Below, piece by piece: positions 41,915-52,400 of a stretch of 64,000 nt of DNA. Source of the DNA: Brumimicrobium sp035497735 (lineage in GTDB: Bacteria; Bacteroidota; Bacteroidia; Flavobacteriales_D; Crocinitomicaceae); the NCBI GenBank assembly GCA_035497735.1, contig DATJCX010000021.1, positions 8,851 through 72,850 of the forward strand. Reading direction: 5' to 3'. Under the pieces are notes generated by a model. It saw nothing but the letters and a program-made list of their open reading frames with translations. It was not told where the DNA came from and did not search any database. Positions within the stretch are counted from its first letter, which is position 1. Each line of letters opens with the position of its first letter. Position numbers and translations under genes: made by a program.

Positions 41915-43915
41915 ATGACTTTAGAAGAGATAAGAAAAGATATTTTAGGAGGAATTCCTTCAACTATTCCACCAAAAAAGGAGTATGATTCATCTATAAA
42001 TCATGCGCCAAAACGTAAAAAGATTCTTTCTAAGGAGGAAGAAAAGTTGGCCTTAAGAAATGCATTGAGATATTTTCCTAAAGAGCAGCATGCTGAACTA
42101 TTAATTGAATTTCGTGAAGAGTTAGAAAAGTATGGACGTATTTATATGTACAGATACAGGCCTAACTACGAAATGAAAGCAAGGAATATCAACGATTATC
42201 CTGGAAAATCTCTCCAAGCAAAGTCAATTATGTTGATGATTCAAAATAACTTGGATTATGCAATTGCACAACATCCACATGAGTTGATTACTTACGGTGG
42301 GAACGGAGCGGTTTTTCAAAACTGGGCTCAATATCGTTTAACAATGCAATATCTTGCTGAAATGACAGATGAGCAAACGTTAGCTATCTACTCTGGTCAT
42401 CCAATGGGACTTTTCCCTTCGCATAAAGATGCGCCGAGAGTTGTTGTTACAAATGGAATGATGATTCCTAATTATTCTTCTCAAGATGATTGGGAGAAGT
42501 TTAATGCTTTAGGAGTTACACAATACGGTCAAATGACTGCTGGTTCATATATGTATATCGGACCGCAAGGAATTGTTCATGGTACAACTATTACAGTGTT
42601 GAATGCTGGTAGAATGATTTCAAAGAATAGAGAAGGAATTGCAGGGAAGTTGTTTGTAACTTCTGGACTTGGTGGAATGTCTGGGGCACAACCAAAGGCT
42701 GGAAATATTGCAGGTTGTGTTACAGTTTGTGCTGAGGTAAATAGTGATGCTGCTCATAAGAGACATTCGCAAGGATGGGTGGATGAACTGATTGGTGATG
42801 TTGATGAATTAGTTGTTCGTGTTCGACAAGCAAAAGAAAATAAGGAAATTGTTTCTATTGCCTACGTGGGGAATATTGTTGACGTTTGGGAAAAGTTTGA
42901 CGAAGAAAACCTAATGATTGATTTAGGATCTGACCAAACATCTTGTCACAATCCATGGGCGGGAGGATATTATCCTGTTGGGTTAAGTTTTGAAGAAGCC
43001 AACCAAATGATGGCGGAAAATCCAGCACAATTTAAAAATGAAGTTCAAAAGTCCTTAGTTAGACAAGTGGCTGCTATTAATAAACACACAGCAAAAGGAA
43101 CTTATTTCTTTGATTATGGGAATGCCTTTCTTTTAGAAGCTTCCCGAGCAGGTGCTGATGTAATGGCGGAAAACGGAGTTGACTTTAAGTATCCTTCTTA
43201 TGTACAGGATATTATGGGACCAATGTGTTTCGATTTTGGATTTGGACCCTTCAGATGGGTTTGTGCTTCTGGAAAACCGGAAGATTTACAAAAGACAGAT
43301 GAAATCGCAAAAGCTGTTTTAGTTGAATTGAAAAAAGATAGTCCAGCAGAAATCCAACAGCAAATGGCTGACAATATCAAATGGATTGAGGGGGCACAAG
43401 AAAATAAATTGGTTGTTGGCTCACAGGCAAGAATTCTATATGCTGATGCACTAGGTAGAATGAAAATTGCCGAAGCTTTCAATAAAGCAATTGCAAATGG
43501 TGAAATCGGACCGGTAGTTTTAGGGCGAGATCACCACGATGTTTCTGGAACAGATTCTCCATTTAGAGAGACTTCTAACATTTATGACGGAAGTAGTTTT
43601 ACAGCCGACATGGCAATACAAAACGTAATTGGTGACTCTTTCAGAGGTGCTACTTGGGTTTCTATCCACAATGGTGGTGGTGTTGGTTGGGGAGAAGTTA
43701 TCAACGGTGGTTTTGGAATGTTGTTAGACGGAAGTGATGATGCCGACAGAAGGTTAATGTCGATGTTGCATTGGGACGTTAACAACGGAATTGCAAGAAG
43801 AAACTGGGCGAGAAACGAAGGTGCAATGTTTGCCATCAAGAGAGCAATGGAAATGGAACCGAATCTGAAGGTTACGATTCCTAATTTAGTTGATGATAGT
43901 TTGCTAGAAGATTAA
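41915..43915 (+). CDS. hutU: urocanate hydratase
   Basis: Urocanase adds water to urocanate to give imidazolonepropionate in histidine breakdown, with NAD+ as a tightly bound electrophile. The 666 residues are longer than the roughly 555 of the Pseudomonas enzyme and match the extended Bacteroidota/eukaryote-like form. Motifs: GGNGAVFQNWAQYRLTMQYL, YSGHPMGLFPS, SGLGGMSGAQPKAGNIAG, GSDQTSCHNPWAGGYYPVGL, and GRDHHDVSGTDSPFRET near the NAD-interacting end. The other hut genes (hutH, hutI, hutG/ftcD) are not next to it. It has its own -7 element and terminator, so it is regulated on its own or by a distant regulator. Confidence 0.96.
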   Translation: MTLEEIRKDILGGIPSTIPPKKEYDSSINHAPKRKKILSKEEEKLALRNALRYFPKEQHAELLIEFREELEKYGRIYMYRYRPNYEMKARNINDYPGKSLQAKSIMLMIQNNLDYAIAQHPHELITYGGNGAVFQNWAQYRLTMQYLAEMTDEQTLAIYSGHPMGLFPSHKDAPRVVVTNGMMIPNYSSQDDWEKFNALGVTQYGQMTAGSYMYIGPQGIVHGTTITVLNAGRMISKNREGIAGKLFVTSGLGGMSGAQPKAGNIAGCVTVCAEVNSDAAHKRHSQGWVDELIGDVDELVVRVRQAKENKEIVSIAYVGNIVDVWEKFDEENLMIDLGSDQTSCHNPWAGGYYPVGLSFEEANQMMAENPAQFKNEVQKSLVRQVAAINKHTAKGTYFFDYGNAFLLEASRAGADVMAENGVDFKYPSYVQDIMGPMCFDFGFGPFRWVCASGKPEDLQKTDEIAKAVLVELKKDSPAEIQQQMADNIKWIEGAQENKLVVGSQARILYADALGRMKIAEAFNKAIANGEIGPVVLGRDHHDVSGTDSPFRETSNIYDGSSFTADMAIQNVIGDSFRGATWVSIHNGGGVGWGEVINGGFGMLLDGSDDADRRLMSMLHWDVNNGIARRNWARNEGAMFAIKRAMEMEPNLKVTIPNLVDDSLLED

Positions 43916-43940
43916 AAAAAAACAGTAAAATAATTACTAT

Positions 43941-43970
43941 AAGTCCATCAATTCATGATGGACTTTTTTG
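43941..43970 (+). terminator. intrinsic terminator after hutU
   Basis: Perfect 9-bp stem AAGTCCATC / GATGGACTT, 7-nt loop, then T residues, 26 bp after the hutU stop. Confidence 0.9.
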
Positions 43971-44060
43971 TTTTAGTGCTTATCTGAAGTAGAAAACTTT
44001 ATTTTCGCTTTTGGAACAACTTTTTTCTTTTTATTATCAGACTTTTTTGTCTTATTTTCG

Positions 44061-44068
44061 TATTTTTG
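44061..44068 (+). promoter_or_regulatory. putative -7 promoter element of the AhpD-like gene
   Basis: TATTTTTG, 20 nt before the ATG at 44089. It lies inside the longer open frame that begins at 44011, which argues for the later start. Confidence 0.45.
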
Positions 44069-44088
44069 GTGAACTAAAATTGAATAGA

Positions 44089-44526
44089 ATGACAAAAAGA
44101 ATTAACATATATAAAGTATCTCCTGAGGCATACGCTCCAATGATTGCTTTAGAAAAATACATTGCAAGTAGTGGACTAGATATTATTCTATACGAACTAA
44201 TCAAAACCAGAGCGTCTCAAATTAATGGTTGTGCCTACTGTTTGAATATGCATACAAGAGATGCCATGAAAGAAGGGGAAACTGCACAACGCTTATTTTT
44301 ACTAAATGCTTGGCGAGAAACGGAATTGTTCACCGAAAAAGAAAGAGCAGTTTTGGCCTTAACAGAAGAGATGACCTTAATCGCGAACAATCATGTATCA
44401 GATGAGGTTTATAGCGAGGCAGCAAAGTATTGTTCGGAAAAAGAGTTGGCTGCAGTTATGATGGCTATTGTAGTTATAAATGGCTGGAATAGAATGGCGA
44501 TTGCTACAGAATTGGAATTGGATTAG
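44089..44526 (+). CDS. carboxymuconolactone decarboxylase/AhpD-family protein
   Basis: I take the start at 44089 (145 aa, MTKRINIYKV) because a -7 element lies just upstream and family members begin at this point. The redox motif is CAYCLNMH with Cys48, Cys51 and His55, preceded by the conserved E (YELIKTRASQINGC), the AhpD-type peroxidase site. Then WRETELFTEKERAVLALTEEMT matches the conserved helix. Family proteins are small helical alkylhydroperoxidases that take electrons from lipoamide or other thiols. A lipoate ligase gene lies next to it on the other strand, but a link is speculative. Cytoplasmic, single-gene unit. Confidence 0.9.
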   Translation: MTKRINIYKVSPEAYAPMIALEKYIASSGLDIILYELIKTRASQINGCAYCLNMHTRDAMKEGETAQRLFLLNAWRETELFTEKERAVLALTEEMTLIANNHVSDEVYSEAAKYCSEKELAAVMMAIVVINGWNRMAIATELELD

Positions 44527-44670
44527 TTTTGTTATAAAGTGATGATAATTTAAAGTTATACTTTAGATTGTCATGATATTTTAAAGTTTGAACTTAGTTT
44601 GTATTCGTTTTTATATCACGTATTTAGAGTGATAAAACTTAGAGCTATTATATCAAGACTTTCATTAAGC

Positions 44671-45684
44671 TTAAACTTCATCTGGACCATAGATTAAATT
44701 AATCAAATCATCTCTTTCAATTCTACCAAAGTAAGTGAACAAGTCGAATTTTTCCAGTGCTTTTATGATTTCATTTTTGTCATATCTCACACCAGTTAAA
44801 ACTTTTTCTATATCCGAAACAGGGTCTTTCCCAAAGAAGTCTCCATAGATTTTTACGTTTTCAATTTCACCTCCTCGTTTTATTTTAATTCTGAAATCTA
44901 TTATTCCTACTCCTTCAATTCTTCTTTCTCTATGAATGTCAAATGCTGGCGATTTACCAAAGTTCCAATCCCAATTGTTATACTTTTCAGCCTTTAATTG
45001 GTTGATTCCTTCCCAGTCTTTTTCTGTTAGATTATAGGTTTCAAACTGTTCAATTTCTTTATTTAGCCCTTTTAAAATCAGTGATTTAAATTCTTCTGTT
45101 GTGATTTTGTTTTCTAAAAACTCAGATATGTTTGCCACGCGAGCACGTGCTGATTTATGTCCTTTCGAAACAATCTTTGTCATTTTTACATTCAATGCCT
45201 GACTGAGTATTGTTAGGTCACTGTCTAGCAATAAAGTTCCGTGACTAAACATTCTTTTTACTGAAGCAAATTGTGCATTCCCAGAGATTTTCTTTCCATT
45301 CACAACAATGTCGTTTCGTCCTTCGGACTCTGCGGGAACGTTTAACTCGTTACGCAAGACATCTGCAATTGGATTGGTGAAACGGGCGAAATTATTAAGT
45401 TTTGAAATGTCGTAATCTGTCATAAAACTAAAATTCAAATTTCCTAAGTCATGATATACAGCACCGCCACCAGAAACTCTTCGCACGATTTGAATGTTGT
45501 TCTTTTCACAGTAATCTAGGTTCACTTCTTCTAATGTGTTCTGATTTCGTCCAATGATAATCGCATTCTCATTGACATAAAAAAGTACATAATCGTTGCC
45601 TTTAGGAAGATTTCTAATGCAATATTCTTCAATAGCTAAATTCGTTGGAGCATCTGTGATACCTTCATTGTTAATGTATATCAT
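44671..45684 (-). CDS. lplA: lipoate-protein ligase
   Basis: LplA activates free lipoate with ATP and attaches it to lipoyl domains of 2-oxoacid dehydrogenases and GcvH. The 337 residues match the two-domain enzyme. Motifs: RRVSGGGAVYHDLGNLNFSFM at residues about 70-90, the catalytic Lys segment GKKISGNAQ near 128-136, and RMFSHGTLLLDSDL. The C-terminal accessory domain (SPAFDIHRERRIEGVGIIDF onward) is present. A TAATTTTG -7 element lies 14 nt upstream of the start. The 130-bp gap downstream holds no obvious terminator. Confidence 0.95.
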   Translation of the reverse strand: MIYINNEGITDAPTNLAIEEYCIRNLPKGNDYVLFYVNENAIIIGRNQNTLEEVNLDYCEKNNIQIVRRVSGGGAVYHDLGNLNFSFMTDYDISKLNNFARFTNPIADVLRNELNVPAESEGRNDIVVNGKKISGNAQFASVKRMFSHGTLLLDSDLTILSQALNVKMTKIVSKGHKSARARVANISEFLENKITTEEFKSLILKGLNKEIEQFETYNLTEKDWEGINQLKAEKYNNWDWNFGKSPAFDIHRERRIEGVGIIDFRIKIKRGGEIENVKIYGDFFGKDPVSDIEKVLTGVRYDKNEIIKALEKFDLFTYFGRIERDDLINLIYGPDEV

Positions 45685-45698
45685 GGTGTTTTTTTTAT

Positions 45699-45706
45699 CA
45701 AAATTA
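45699..45706 (-). promoter_or_regulatory. putative -7 promoter element of lplA
   Basis: Minus-strand TAATTTTG, 14 nt before the lplA ATG at 45684. Confidence 0.45.
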
Positions 45707-45819
45707 CTAAATATTTATAGATAGCGAAATACATAGAAGGTAACTTTGTCCGAAATGAATAGCTAAGTTGTTTTATTCTAAAATTTCGCCGGTTTTAAAT
45801 TGCCTTTAAGTTATTTATT

Positions 45820-46743
45820 TCACTTTCTTTTTTCTAAAAAGACTTCTGCAATCATGCATCTTGCACTTCCTCCTCCATTTTCTTCTATAGTGGATAAATC
45901 AGAATGAATGATCTCTGAATACTTCTCGATAAATAACTTTTGGTAATGTGTTAAACTATTGAATGCCGCAGTTGACATCACCATAAATGAATTTCCATCG
46001 GTGTTTTTCACTTGTAGCATATTCCCAGCAAAATGATGCATCTGCTCCTCGGAAATATCCATGATTTCTTTTCCGGAATTGACAATGGTATCGATTAGTT
46101 GCTTTTGTTCAACTTTATCGTCAATCGTTGCTAAACAGATTACAACAAATTCCTTCGCAACACTCATTAATACATTGGTGTGATAAATCGGTAAACGTTG
46201 TTTGTTAACCGTTTGAAAAGCATTAAAAGCAATTAGCTTAAAGTTGTATTCCTTGCAAAAGTCGATGAATAATTCTTTATCTAAACGCTCTGAAACACAG
46301 CCGTAAGCAATCTTGTTGTCATGGTCGAAAATTATACTTCCCGTTCCTTCTAAGAACCTATTTTCTCTTTCAGTTGTAGAACGATCATCAATTTGCTTGA
46401 CCTCAAAGTGTTTTTGCAAATATTCAACTATATCCGTACGGCGTTCCCATCTTCGGTTTTTTGCATACATAGGGTAAAGAACAACACTTCCATCATGTTG
46501 CATCGAAATCCAGTTGTTTGGATAAATCGAGTCGGGGGTATGTGGTTCTAAAGTATCATCAATCTCTATGACATTAATTCCTTTATCTTTTAGCTTCTTT
46601 ACGAGCGTGTTAAATTCTGCTAAAGCTTTTTCTTGAACGTTTTCTCCTTCCTTGTTTTTTTGAAAATAATTATTTTCAGCAGTTTCTGGATTAAATCTAA
46701 ACGCAACCGGTCGAATCATTAAAAGGGTGTCTGTATTTTGCAT
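45820..46743 (-). CDS. ctlX: arginine deiminase-fold hydrolase, CtlX type (citrulline utilisation)
   Basis: The 307 residues match CtlX-type amidinotransferase-superfamily hydrolases. The N-terminus (LLMIRPVAFRFNPETAENNYFQ) is diagnostic; DTLEPHTPDSIYPNNWISMQHDGSVVLYPMYAKNRR carries substrate-binding Asp and Asn residues, the His is in PIYHTNVLMS, and the nucleophile is Cys296 in GGGSARCMIAEVF. Family knowledge: CtlX is tied to citrulline breakdown in Francisella and is common in Bacteroidota; dimethylarginine hydrolase-like activity is a possible alternative. It is divergent from the M3 peptidase gene with about 115 bp between the starts. A weak -7 (TATCTTTA) lies upstream. Confidence 0.88.
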   Translation of the reverse strand: MQNTDTLLMIRPVAFRFNPETAENNYFQKNKEGENVQEKALAEFNTLVKKLKDKGINVIEIDDTLEPHTPDSIYPNNWISMQHDGSVVLYPMYAKNRRWERRTDIVEYLQKHFEVKQIDDRSTTERENRFLEGTGSIIFDHDNKIAYGCVSERLDKELFIDFCKEYNFKLIAFNAFQTVNKQRLPIYHTNVLMSVAKEFVVICLATIDDKVEQKQLIDTIVNSGKEIMDISEEQMHHFAGNMLQVKNTDGNSFMVMSTAAFNSLTHYQKLFIEKYSEIIHSDLSTIEENGGGSARCMIAEVFLEKRK

Positions 46744-46859
46744 AAAACGATGATTTTCTATAAAGATAACAGTTATTCATTTTGATAAAAATAGCAATAC
46801 CTGTAATTCTCTATTCCTTTTTGTATCTTTACCAACGGAAAAATATAAAAAAATACATC

Positions 46860-49010
46860 ATGAAACGAGTAACTATTTTTTCTTTCGCACTTTCTATAGG
46901 TTTATTAACGGCATGTAATAACCAAGATAAGGATGTAAAGGAAGTATCTAATGAACAAAATAAAATATCGATGGACAACCCATTTTTAGAGGAAAGCAAA
47001 CTTGACTTTCAAGCACCTGACTTTTCTAAAATTAAAGACGAGCACTTTCGCCCTGCTCTAGAAGAAGGAATTCGTCAGCAATTGGCGGAAATTATCGCTA
47101 TAGCTGATAATGAAGATTTACCAACTTTTGAAAACACTTTTGTTGAGTTAGAAAAAAGCGGTCGATTATTGGCGCGTGTTCAAGGAGTTTTCGGACTCTT
47201 GGCAAGTGCAAACACAAACGATACCCTACAAGCAATTCAGCAGGATTTAGCACCAAAGTTTGCTGCTTTAAGCGATGCTCTATTCTTGAATGATAATTTA
47301 TTTAATCGTGTGAAAACCATTCACGATAAGGTAGAAGAACTGGAATTAGACGCTGAGTCAAAAAGATTGGTAGAATATTATTATCAAAAATTCGTTTCTG
47401 CTGGAGCCGAATTATCTGGAGAAAGCAAAGAAACTTTAAAGCATTACAATGAAGAGTTGGCTTCTTTAAGAACAAAATTTTCAAATATGCTTTTGGCCGC
47501 TTCTAAAGACGGAGCATTTGTAGTAGAGGATAAAGATTTATTAGAAGGTTTCTCCGAAGGAGCTCTAGCTACTGCAGCTGAGGATGCTAAGTCGGAAGGT
47601 AAAGAAGGTCAATACTTAATTCCACTTCAGAATACGACGCAACAACCAGCTTTAACTAACTTGAAGCGTGCCGATGTTCGTCAAGAATTATTTGAAAATG
47701 CATATGTAAGAGCAGAGAAAGGTGATAAAAATGATACGCGTAAAATCATTGCTGAAATTGCTATGTTGAGAGCGAAAAGGGCAAAACTTTTAGGATTTGA
47801 TTCGTTTGCACACTGGAGTTTACAAGACCAAATGGCTAAAACACCTGAAACTGTTGAAGAATTCTTTTCAAAGTTAGTTCCTGCAGCAGTAGCTAAAGCT
47901 AAAAAAGAAGCAACTGAATTATTGGTTCTTGCAAAAAAGGACAATCCAAATGCTACGGAAGTAAATGCTTGGGATTGGAACTATTATGCTGAGCAATTAA
48001 GAAAGCAAAAATATGACTTAAACGAAGATGAGATCACGCCTTATTTAGAGTTAAACAATGTATTGGAGAATGGTGTTTTCTTTGCTGCTAATCAAATGTT
48101 TGGTTTAGAGTTTAAAGAAAGACACGACTTACCAGTTTATCATGAAGACGTAAAAGTTTATGACGTTATTGATCATGATGGCTCGCAAATTGGTTTATTC
48201 TATAGTGATAACTTTAAGCGTAGTAATAAAGGTGGAGGAGCTTGGATGTCTAACATCGTTGACCAATCTCATTTACTTGGAACGAAGCCAGTTATTTACA
48301 ACGTATGTAACTTTACAAAGCCTGCACCAGGACAACCGGTTCTAATTTCGTGGGATGATGTTACTACATTGTTTCATGAATTTGGACACGCATTACACGG
48401 ATTCTTCGCAAACCAACAGTATGTAAGTTTATCAGGAACGAGCACACCTCGTGATTTCGTAGAGTTACCTTCGCAGTTGAATGAGCACTGTGCTTTAGAT
48501 GATAAAATCTTAGCAAACTATGCAAAGCATTACGAAACTGGTAAGCCGATGCCAAAAGAATTGGTAAACAAGATTAAGGCAGCTTCTACATTTAATCAAG
48601 GATACATGTTAACAGAATTATTGGCAGCTGCAGAATTAGATATGCAATGGCATACTATTTCAGCTGACCTTGTTATCAACGACGCAAATGAATTTGAAGA
48701 AACTTCATTAAAGAAAGTTGGTTTATGGTTGGAATCTGTCCCACCAAGATACAGATCTACTTACTTTAGCCATATTTTCGGAGGAGGTTATGCAGCAGGT
48801 TATTATGCGTACTTATGGACAGAAATGTTAGATTATGATGCATTCGCATGGTTTAATGAGAATGGTGGTTTGACAAGAGAAAACGGTGAAAGATTACGTG
48901 AGATGATTCTTTCAGTTGGAAACTCAGTTGATCTAGCAGAAAATTACAAGCAATTTATCGGAAGAGAACCAAGTATTCAACCGATGTTAAAAGCGAGGGG
49001 AATGAAATAA
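46860..49010 (+). CDS. M3-family metallopeptidase (Dcp-type), lipoprotein
   Basis: The open frame begins at 46782, but ATG 46860 gives a lipoprotein signal (MKRVTIFSFALSIGLLTAC, Cys19), and a TATCTTTA box lies at 46824-46831, so I take that start: 716 aa. The zinc site HEFGH is at residues 506-510 in LFHEFGHALHGFF, with the third ligand Glu in FVELPSQLNEH. The C-terminus FGGGYAAGYYAYLWTEMLDYDAFAWF is typical of peptidyl-dipeptidase Dcp. It probably trims peptides in the periplasm or at the membrane. Its last codons (Lys, stop) lie in the left copy of a 94-bp repeat that supplies its terminator. Confidence 0.93.
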   Translation: MKRVTIFSFALSIGLLTACNNQDKDVKEVSNEQNKISMDNPFLEESKLDFQAPDFSKIKDEHFRPALEEGIRQQLAEIIAIADNEDLPTFENTFVELEKSGRLLARVQGVFGLLASANTNDTLQAIQQDLAPKFAALSDALFLNDNLFNRVKTIHDKVEELELDAESKRLVEYYYQKFVSAGAELSGESKETLKHYNEELASLRTKFSNMLLAASKDGAFVVEDKDLLEGFSEGALATAAEDAKSEGKEGQYLIPLQNTTQQPALTNLKRADVRQELFENAYVRAEKGDKNDTRKIIAEIAMLRAKRAKLLGFDSFAHWSLQDQMAKTPETVEEFFSKLVPAAVAKAKKEATELLVLAKKDNPNATEVNAWDWNYYAEQLRKQKYDLNEDEITPYLELNNVLENGVFFAANQMFGLEFKERHDLPVYHEDVKVYDVIDHDGSQIGLFYSDNFKRSNKGGGAWMSNIVDQSHLLGTKPVIYNVCNFTKPAPGQPVLISWDDVTTLFHEFGHALHGFFANQQYVSLSGTSTPRDFVELPSQLNEHCALDDKILANYAKHYETGKPMPKELVNKIKAASTFNQGYMLTELLAAAELDMQWHTISADLVINDANEFEETSLKKVGLWLESVPPRYRSTYFSHIFGGGYAAGYYAYLWTEMLDYDAFAWFNENGGLTRENGERLREMILSVGNSVDLAENYKQFIGREPSIQPMLKARGMK

Positions 49011-49097
49011 TAATTTCAGACAATTTGATATAAATAGAAAAGGGAACTACACATGTAATTCCCTTTTTTGATTCTTGTTTTTCTGGTTTAATACCTA
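49004..49097. repeat. 94-bp direct repeat, left copy, with two-way terminator
   Basis: Identical to 56739-56832 except at 49020 (A here, G there). It spans the last Lys codon and stop of the M3 peptidase gene, the terminator, and, on the minus strand, an orphan copy of the last codons (Tyr, stop and part of Arg) of the VWA gene found beside the right copy. It lies 7735 bp from its twin, same orientation. Confidence 0.95.
49041..49069. terminator. two-way terminator inside the left repeat copy
   Basis: Arms AAAAGGGAA and TTCCCTTTT with an inner TACA/TGTA pairing. A-rich before and T-rich after, so it can act on both strands. It terminates the M3 peptidase gene. Confidence 0.85.
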
Positions 49098-49476
49098 GAA
49101 GGTTATCATAAAACAGATTGTTTTTCTTATAAAACTTTGAATTTAATTTGTTAAATCTCTGTTTTTTTCATTTTTTTATTTGTTGTAATAATTAATATAT
49201 AACATATTGTTTATGTGTTGATTATGTTAGTTTGTGTATATGTTGAAAAGTGTGTTTGTCGGTAGTTTTCGCTATTTAATCGGTTAAATGTTTTTTTTTG
49301 TCGAAAAACTTTACTTACATTTGAAGAAGAAACTTATATACTTTTACTATTAATAAACCAATTTTCGAACTTTATAGTTGTCTAACAACTACTATTATTC
49401 AAATAACACTATAACCATAATTGTCCTCACAGGATAACCCATGTTTTGTTTTAAATAATTTATAAAACATATTACT
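49098..49476. other. AT-rich upstream region of the adhesin-PorP/SprF-OmpA operon
   Basis: About 380 bp without a gene, extremely AT-rich with long T runs at 49155-49200 and 49290-49300. It includes a probable promoter (49297-49323) and would leave a leader of roughly 150 nt before the ATG at 49477. I see no known RNA structure in that leader. Confidence 0.6.
49297..49323 (+). promoter_or_regulatory. putative promoter of the surface-adhesin operon
   Basis: -33-like TTTG (49297-49300) and an exact -7 TACATTTG (49316-49323). The spacing of 15 nt is shorter than the usual 17-23, so the -33 assignment is less certain than the -7. Confidence 0.5.
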
Positions 49477-52400
49477 ATGATGAACATTTTTCTCAAAAGG
49501 CTATCAACGCTTCCCTTCTTATTGTTTTGTTTCACGTCGTTATTTTGGCTAAACGTAAACGCTCAAACGCAATATGCTACTTCAGTTCTTTCCGAATCAC
49601 ATGTTAGCAATTCAGGAAACAGTATTGACTCTGATGAAATTACGTATTCAGAACTTGAAGCAAGTTCTGGACTTGTAATTGGGATTGGGGGTTATAATTC
49701 TCATATAGAATTGGAATTCCCATCGACCTTACCTGCCGAACAGACTTTCTATGTGAAAATAGAGACGGATGACGACTTATTAAGTGCTTTGGTTGGCGGT
49801 ACATTAGGAGAATTAGTTTCTGATGTGCTAGGAGTCGTATTGTTAGGAAACCAAGAGTTTACTGTTGAAGTAAAGAATGGAGCTAATACCGTCCTTTCGG
49901 GTAATTCAGCAATTCCCTCCACTTTTGCAGGAGAGCGACTAAAAGCTGTTTTGAATAAAAATGGAGAAGCATATCTTGCTATAACTCCAGGACAAGACTT
50001 TCAAAGTATCAGGATTACAAACAGAGTGGGTAGCTTAGTAGGGGTGAATACTAAGAAGCGAATGAGGGTATATGATCCGTATTATGTTATAAACCCAGTA
50101 CCTTGCCCAGAACCAAAGTTTACATCTTATAGTGGTACAGGGATATCACTAGAACTGTTGAATTTAGGAGGAGGTGTATCAAACATTGAAAATATGATTG
50201 ATCAAGATTTTAGTACGCACTCAACGCTTTCTTTAGGTGTGGTGAGCGTGGCCTCTAGCTTAAGACAATACGCCTATTTTGAAGCACCTTCATTAGCAAC
50301 AGATGTTTATGGTATTAGTTTTAGTATCGATCCAGCACTTCTAAATGTTGGTATTGCTCAAAATGTTAGAATTATCACTCAAAATGGTGCTTTAGAGGTT
50401 AGTAATGAACCTTTAACAAGTTATCTTACGGCCTCTAACTTAACTGAATTAGGAAATGGTCAGTCAACAATAATTTATTTCTCACCAAATGCCCCAGTTA
50501 ATAGAATTGTGGTTGATTTTAACGGGCTTCTAGGGGTAACACTTCTTCAGTCACTAGAGATAGATGAAGTCTTTTTAATAACAAATCCGCCAGAGCTTGA
50601 TATGGTCGCAACTGACACTATGGTTTGCGAAGGTTCAACAGCAGATTTGTTAGCTACGTTGTCTGATCCAAGTAAAGAAATAAGATGGTATACCGCTGAA
50701 GGGGCAGTTAGTCCAATTAATGTTACTTCAAGTGGAACAGTAGTTACAATTGGACCACTTACAAATGATACAACTCTTTGGATAGCTTCCGGCGCTCCAG
50801 GTTGTGAAGAAGAGTCTATTCGTATTCCTATCCTAGTCGAGGTGGCTCCCGCGCCAACATTAGATGATATCTTAAGTAATGTTTCGCCTCATTATTGTGC
50901 TTCTGACAGCGTTATTGTTTCTGTAGAAAGTGAAATAAGCGATGTTTTTGGATGGTACTTTGATTCCGATTTAACAAATCCTGTGACAACTTCACAAAAT
51001 AATGATGGATATTCATATTATGCAGATAATGATAGTTTAACCGTTTACGGAATTACTCCTGGAGACTCGGTTCTCAACCTATATGTTACCTATCAAGATA
51101 CTGCAAATGGATGTTGGAATTTACAAAATGAAGCATTAGCAATTGCATTGCTTATTCTTGATGAACCAATGCCAACAACTGCTAGTACAGATCAACTATT
51201 CTGCCCAACAGATAACCCAACAGTTGCGGATATAGATGTAAACGAATCAAATGTTAATTGGTATGACCTTGATGGAAACGTTTTAGCTCCTTCAGACATA
51301 TTAATTGATGGAGCAGATTACTTTGTGACAACTATTGGTGCAGACTGCGAAAGTGCAGATACATTAACTATTTCAGTTTCTATTTCTGACTTACCAGCAC
51401 CGACAGCTACAAGCTCTGAGCAAACATTTTGTTCAACAGATAATCCAGTTGTAGCAGATATTGAGGTAAATGAGCCAAACGTTAACTGGTATGATATTGA
51501 TGGAAATCTTTTACTTTCAACAGACTTATTAGTAGATGGAACAGAATACTTTGCGACAACTTATGATGCAAACTGTGAAAGCGCTGATACGCTAACTATT
51601 TCAATTACCGTTTCAACTTTACCAGCTCCAACAACTTCAAATACAAGTCAACTTTTCTGTCCATCAGACAATCCAACGATAGCTGATATTGACGTAAATG
51701 AATCAAATGTGAACTGGTATGATATTGATGGGAATGGTTTATCGGGTTCAGATTTATTAGTGGATGGAGCAGACTACTTTGCGACTACCAGCGATGGAAA
51801 TTGTGAAAGTGGTGATACCTTAACTGTTTCAATTTCAATATCAGACTTACCGGCACCAACAACAGTAAGTACAGAACAACTATTCTGTTCAACAGATAAC
51901 CCAACAGTTGCGGATATAGATGTAAATGAGTCAAACGTTAATTGGTATGACTTTGATGGAAATCTATTGGCTTCTACAGACTTATTAGTTGATGGAACAG
52001 ATTACTTCGCAACAACTTATAATGCAAACTGTGAAAGTGCAGGTACATTAACTATTTCAGTTTCTATTTCTGACTTACCATCGCCAACTGCTGCAAGTAC
52101 AAATCAAACATTTTGTTCAACAGAGAGCCCAACCGTAGCAGATATTCAGGTTAATGAATCAAATGTAAACTGGTATGATGTTGATGGAAATCTTTTAACT
52201 TCTTCAGATTTGTTAGTTGATGGAGCAGAATACTTTGCGACAACTTATGATGCAAACTGTGAAAGTGCTGATTCGTTGACTGTTTCTGTTTCGCTAACAA
52301 CATTATTAGCGCCAACAAGCTCTAGTACATCACAAATTTTCTGTCCTGCAGATAATGCAACAGTTGGTGATATAGATGCAAATGGAACAAATACAATTAA

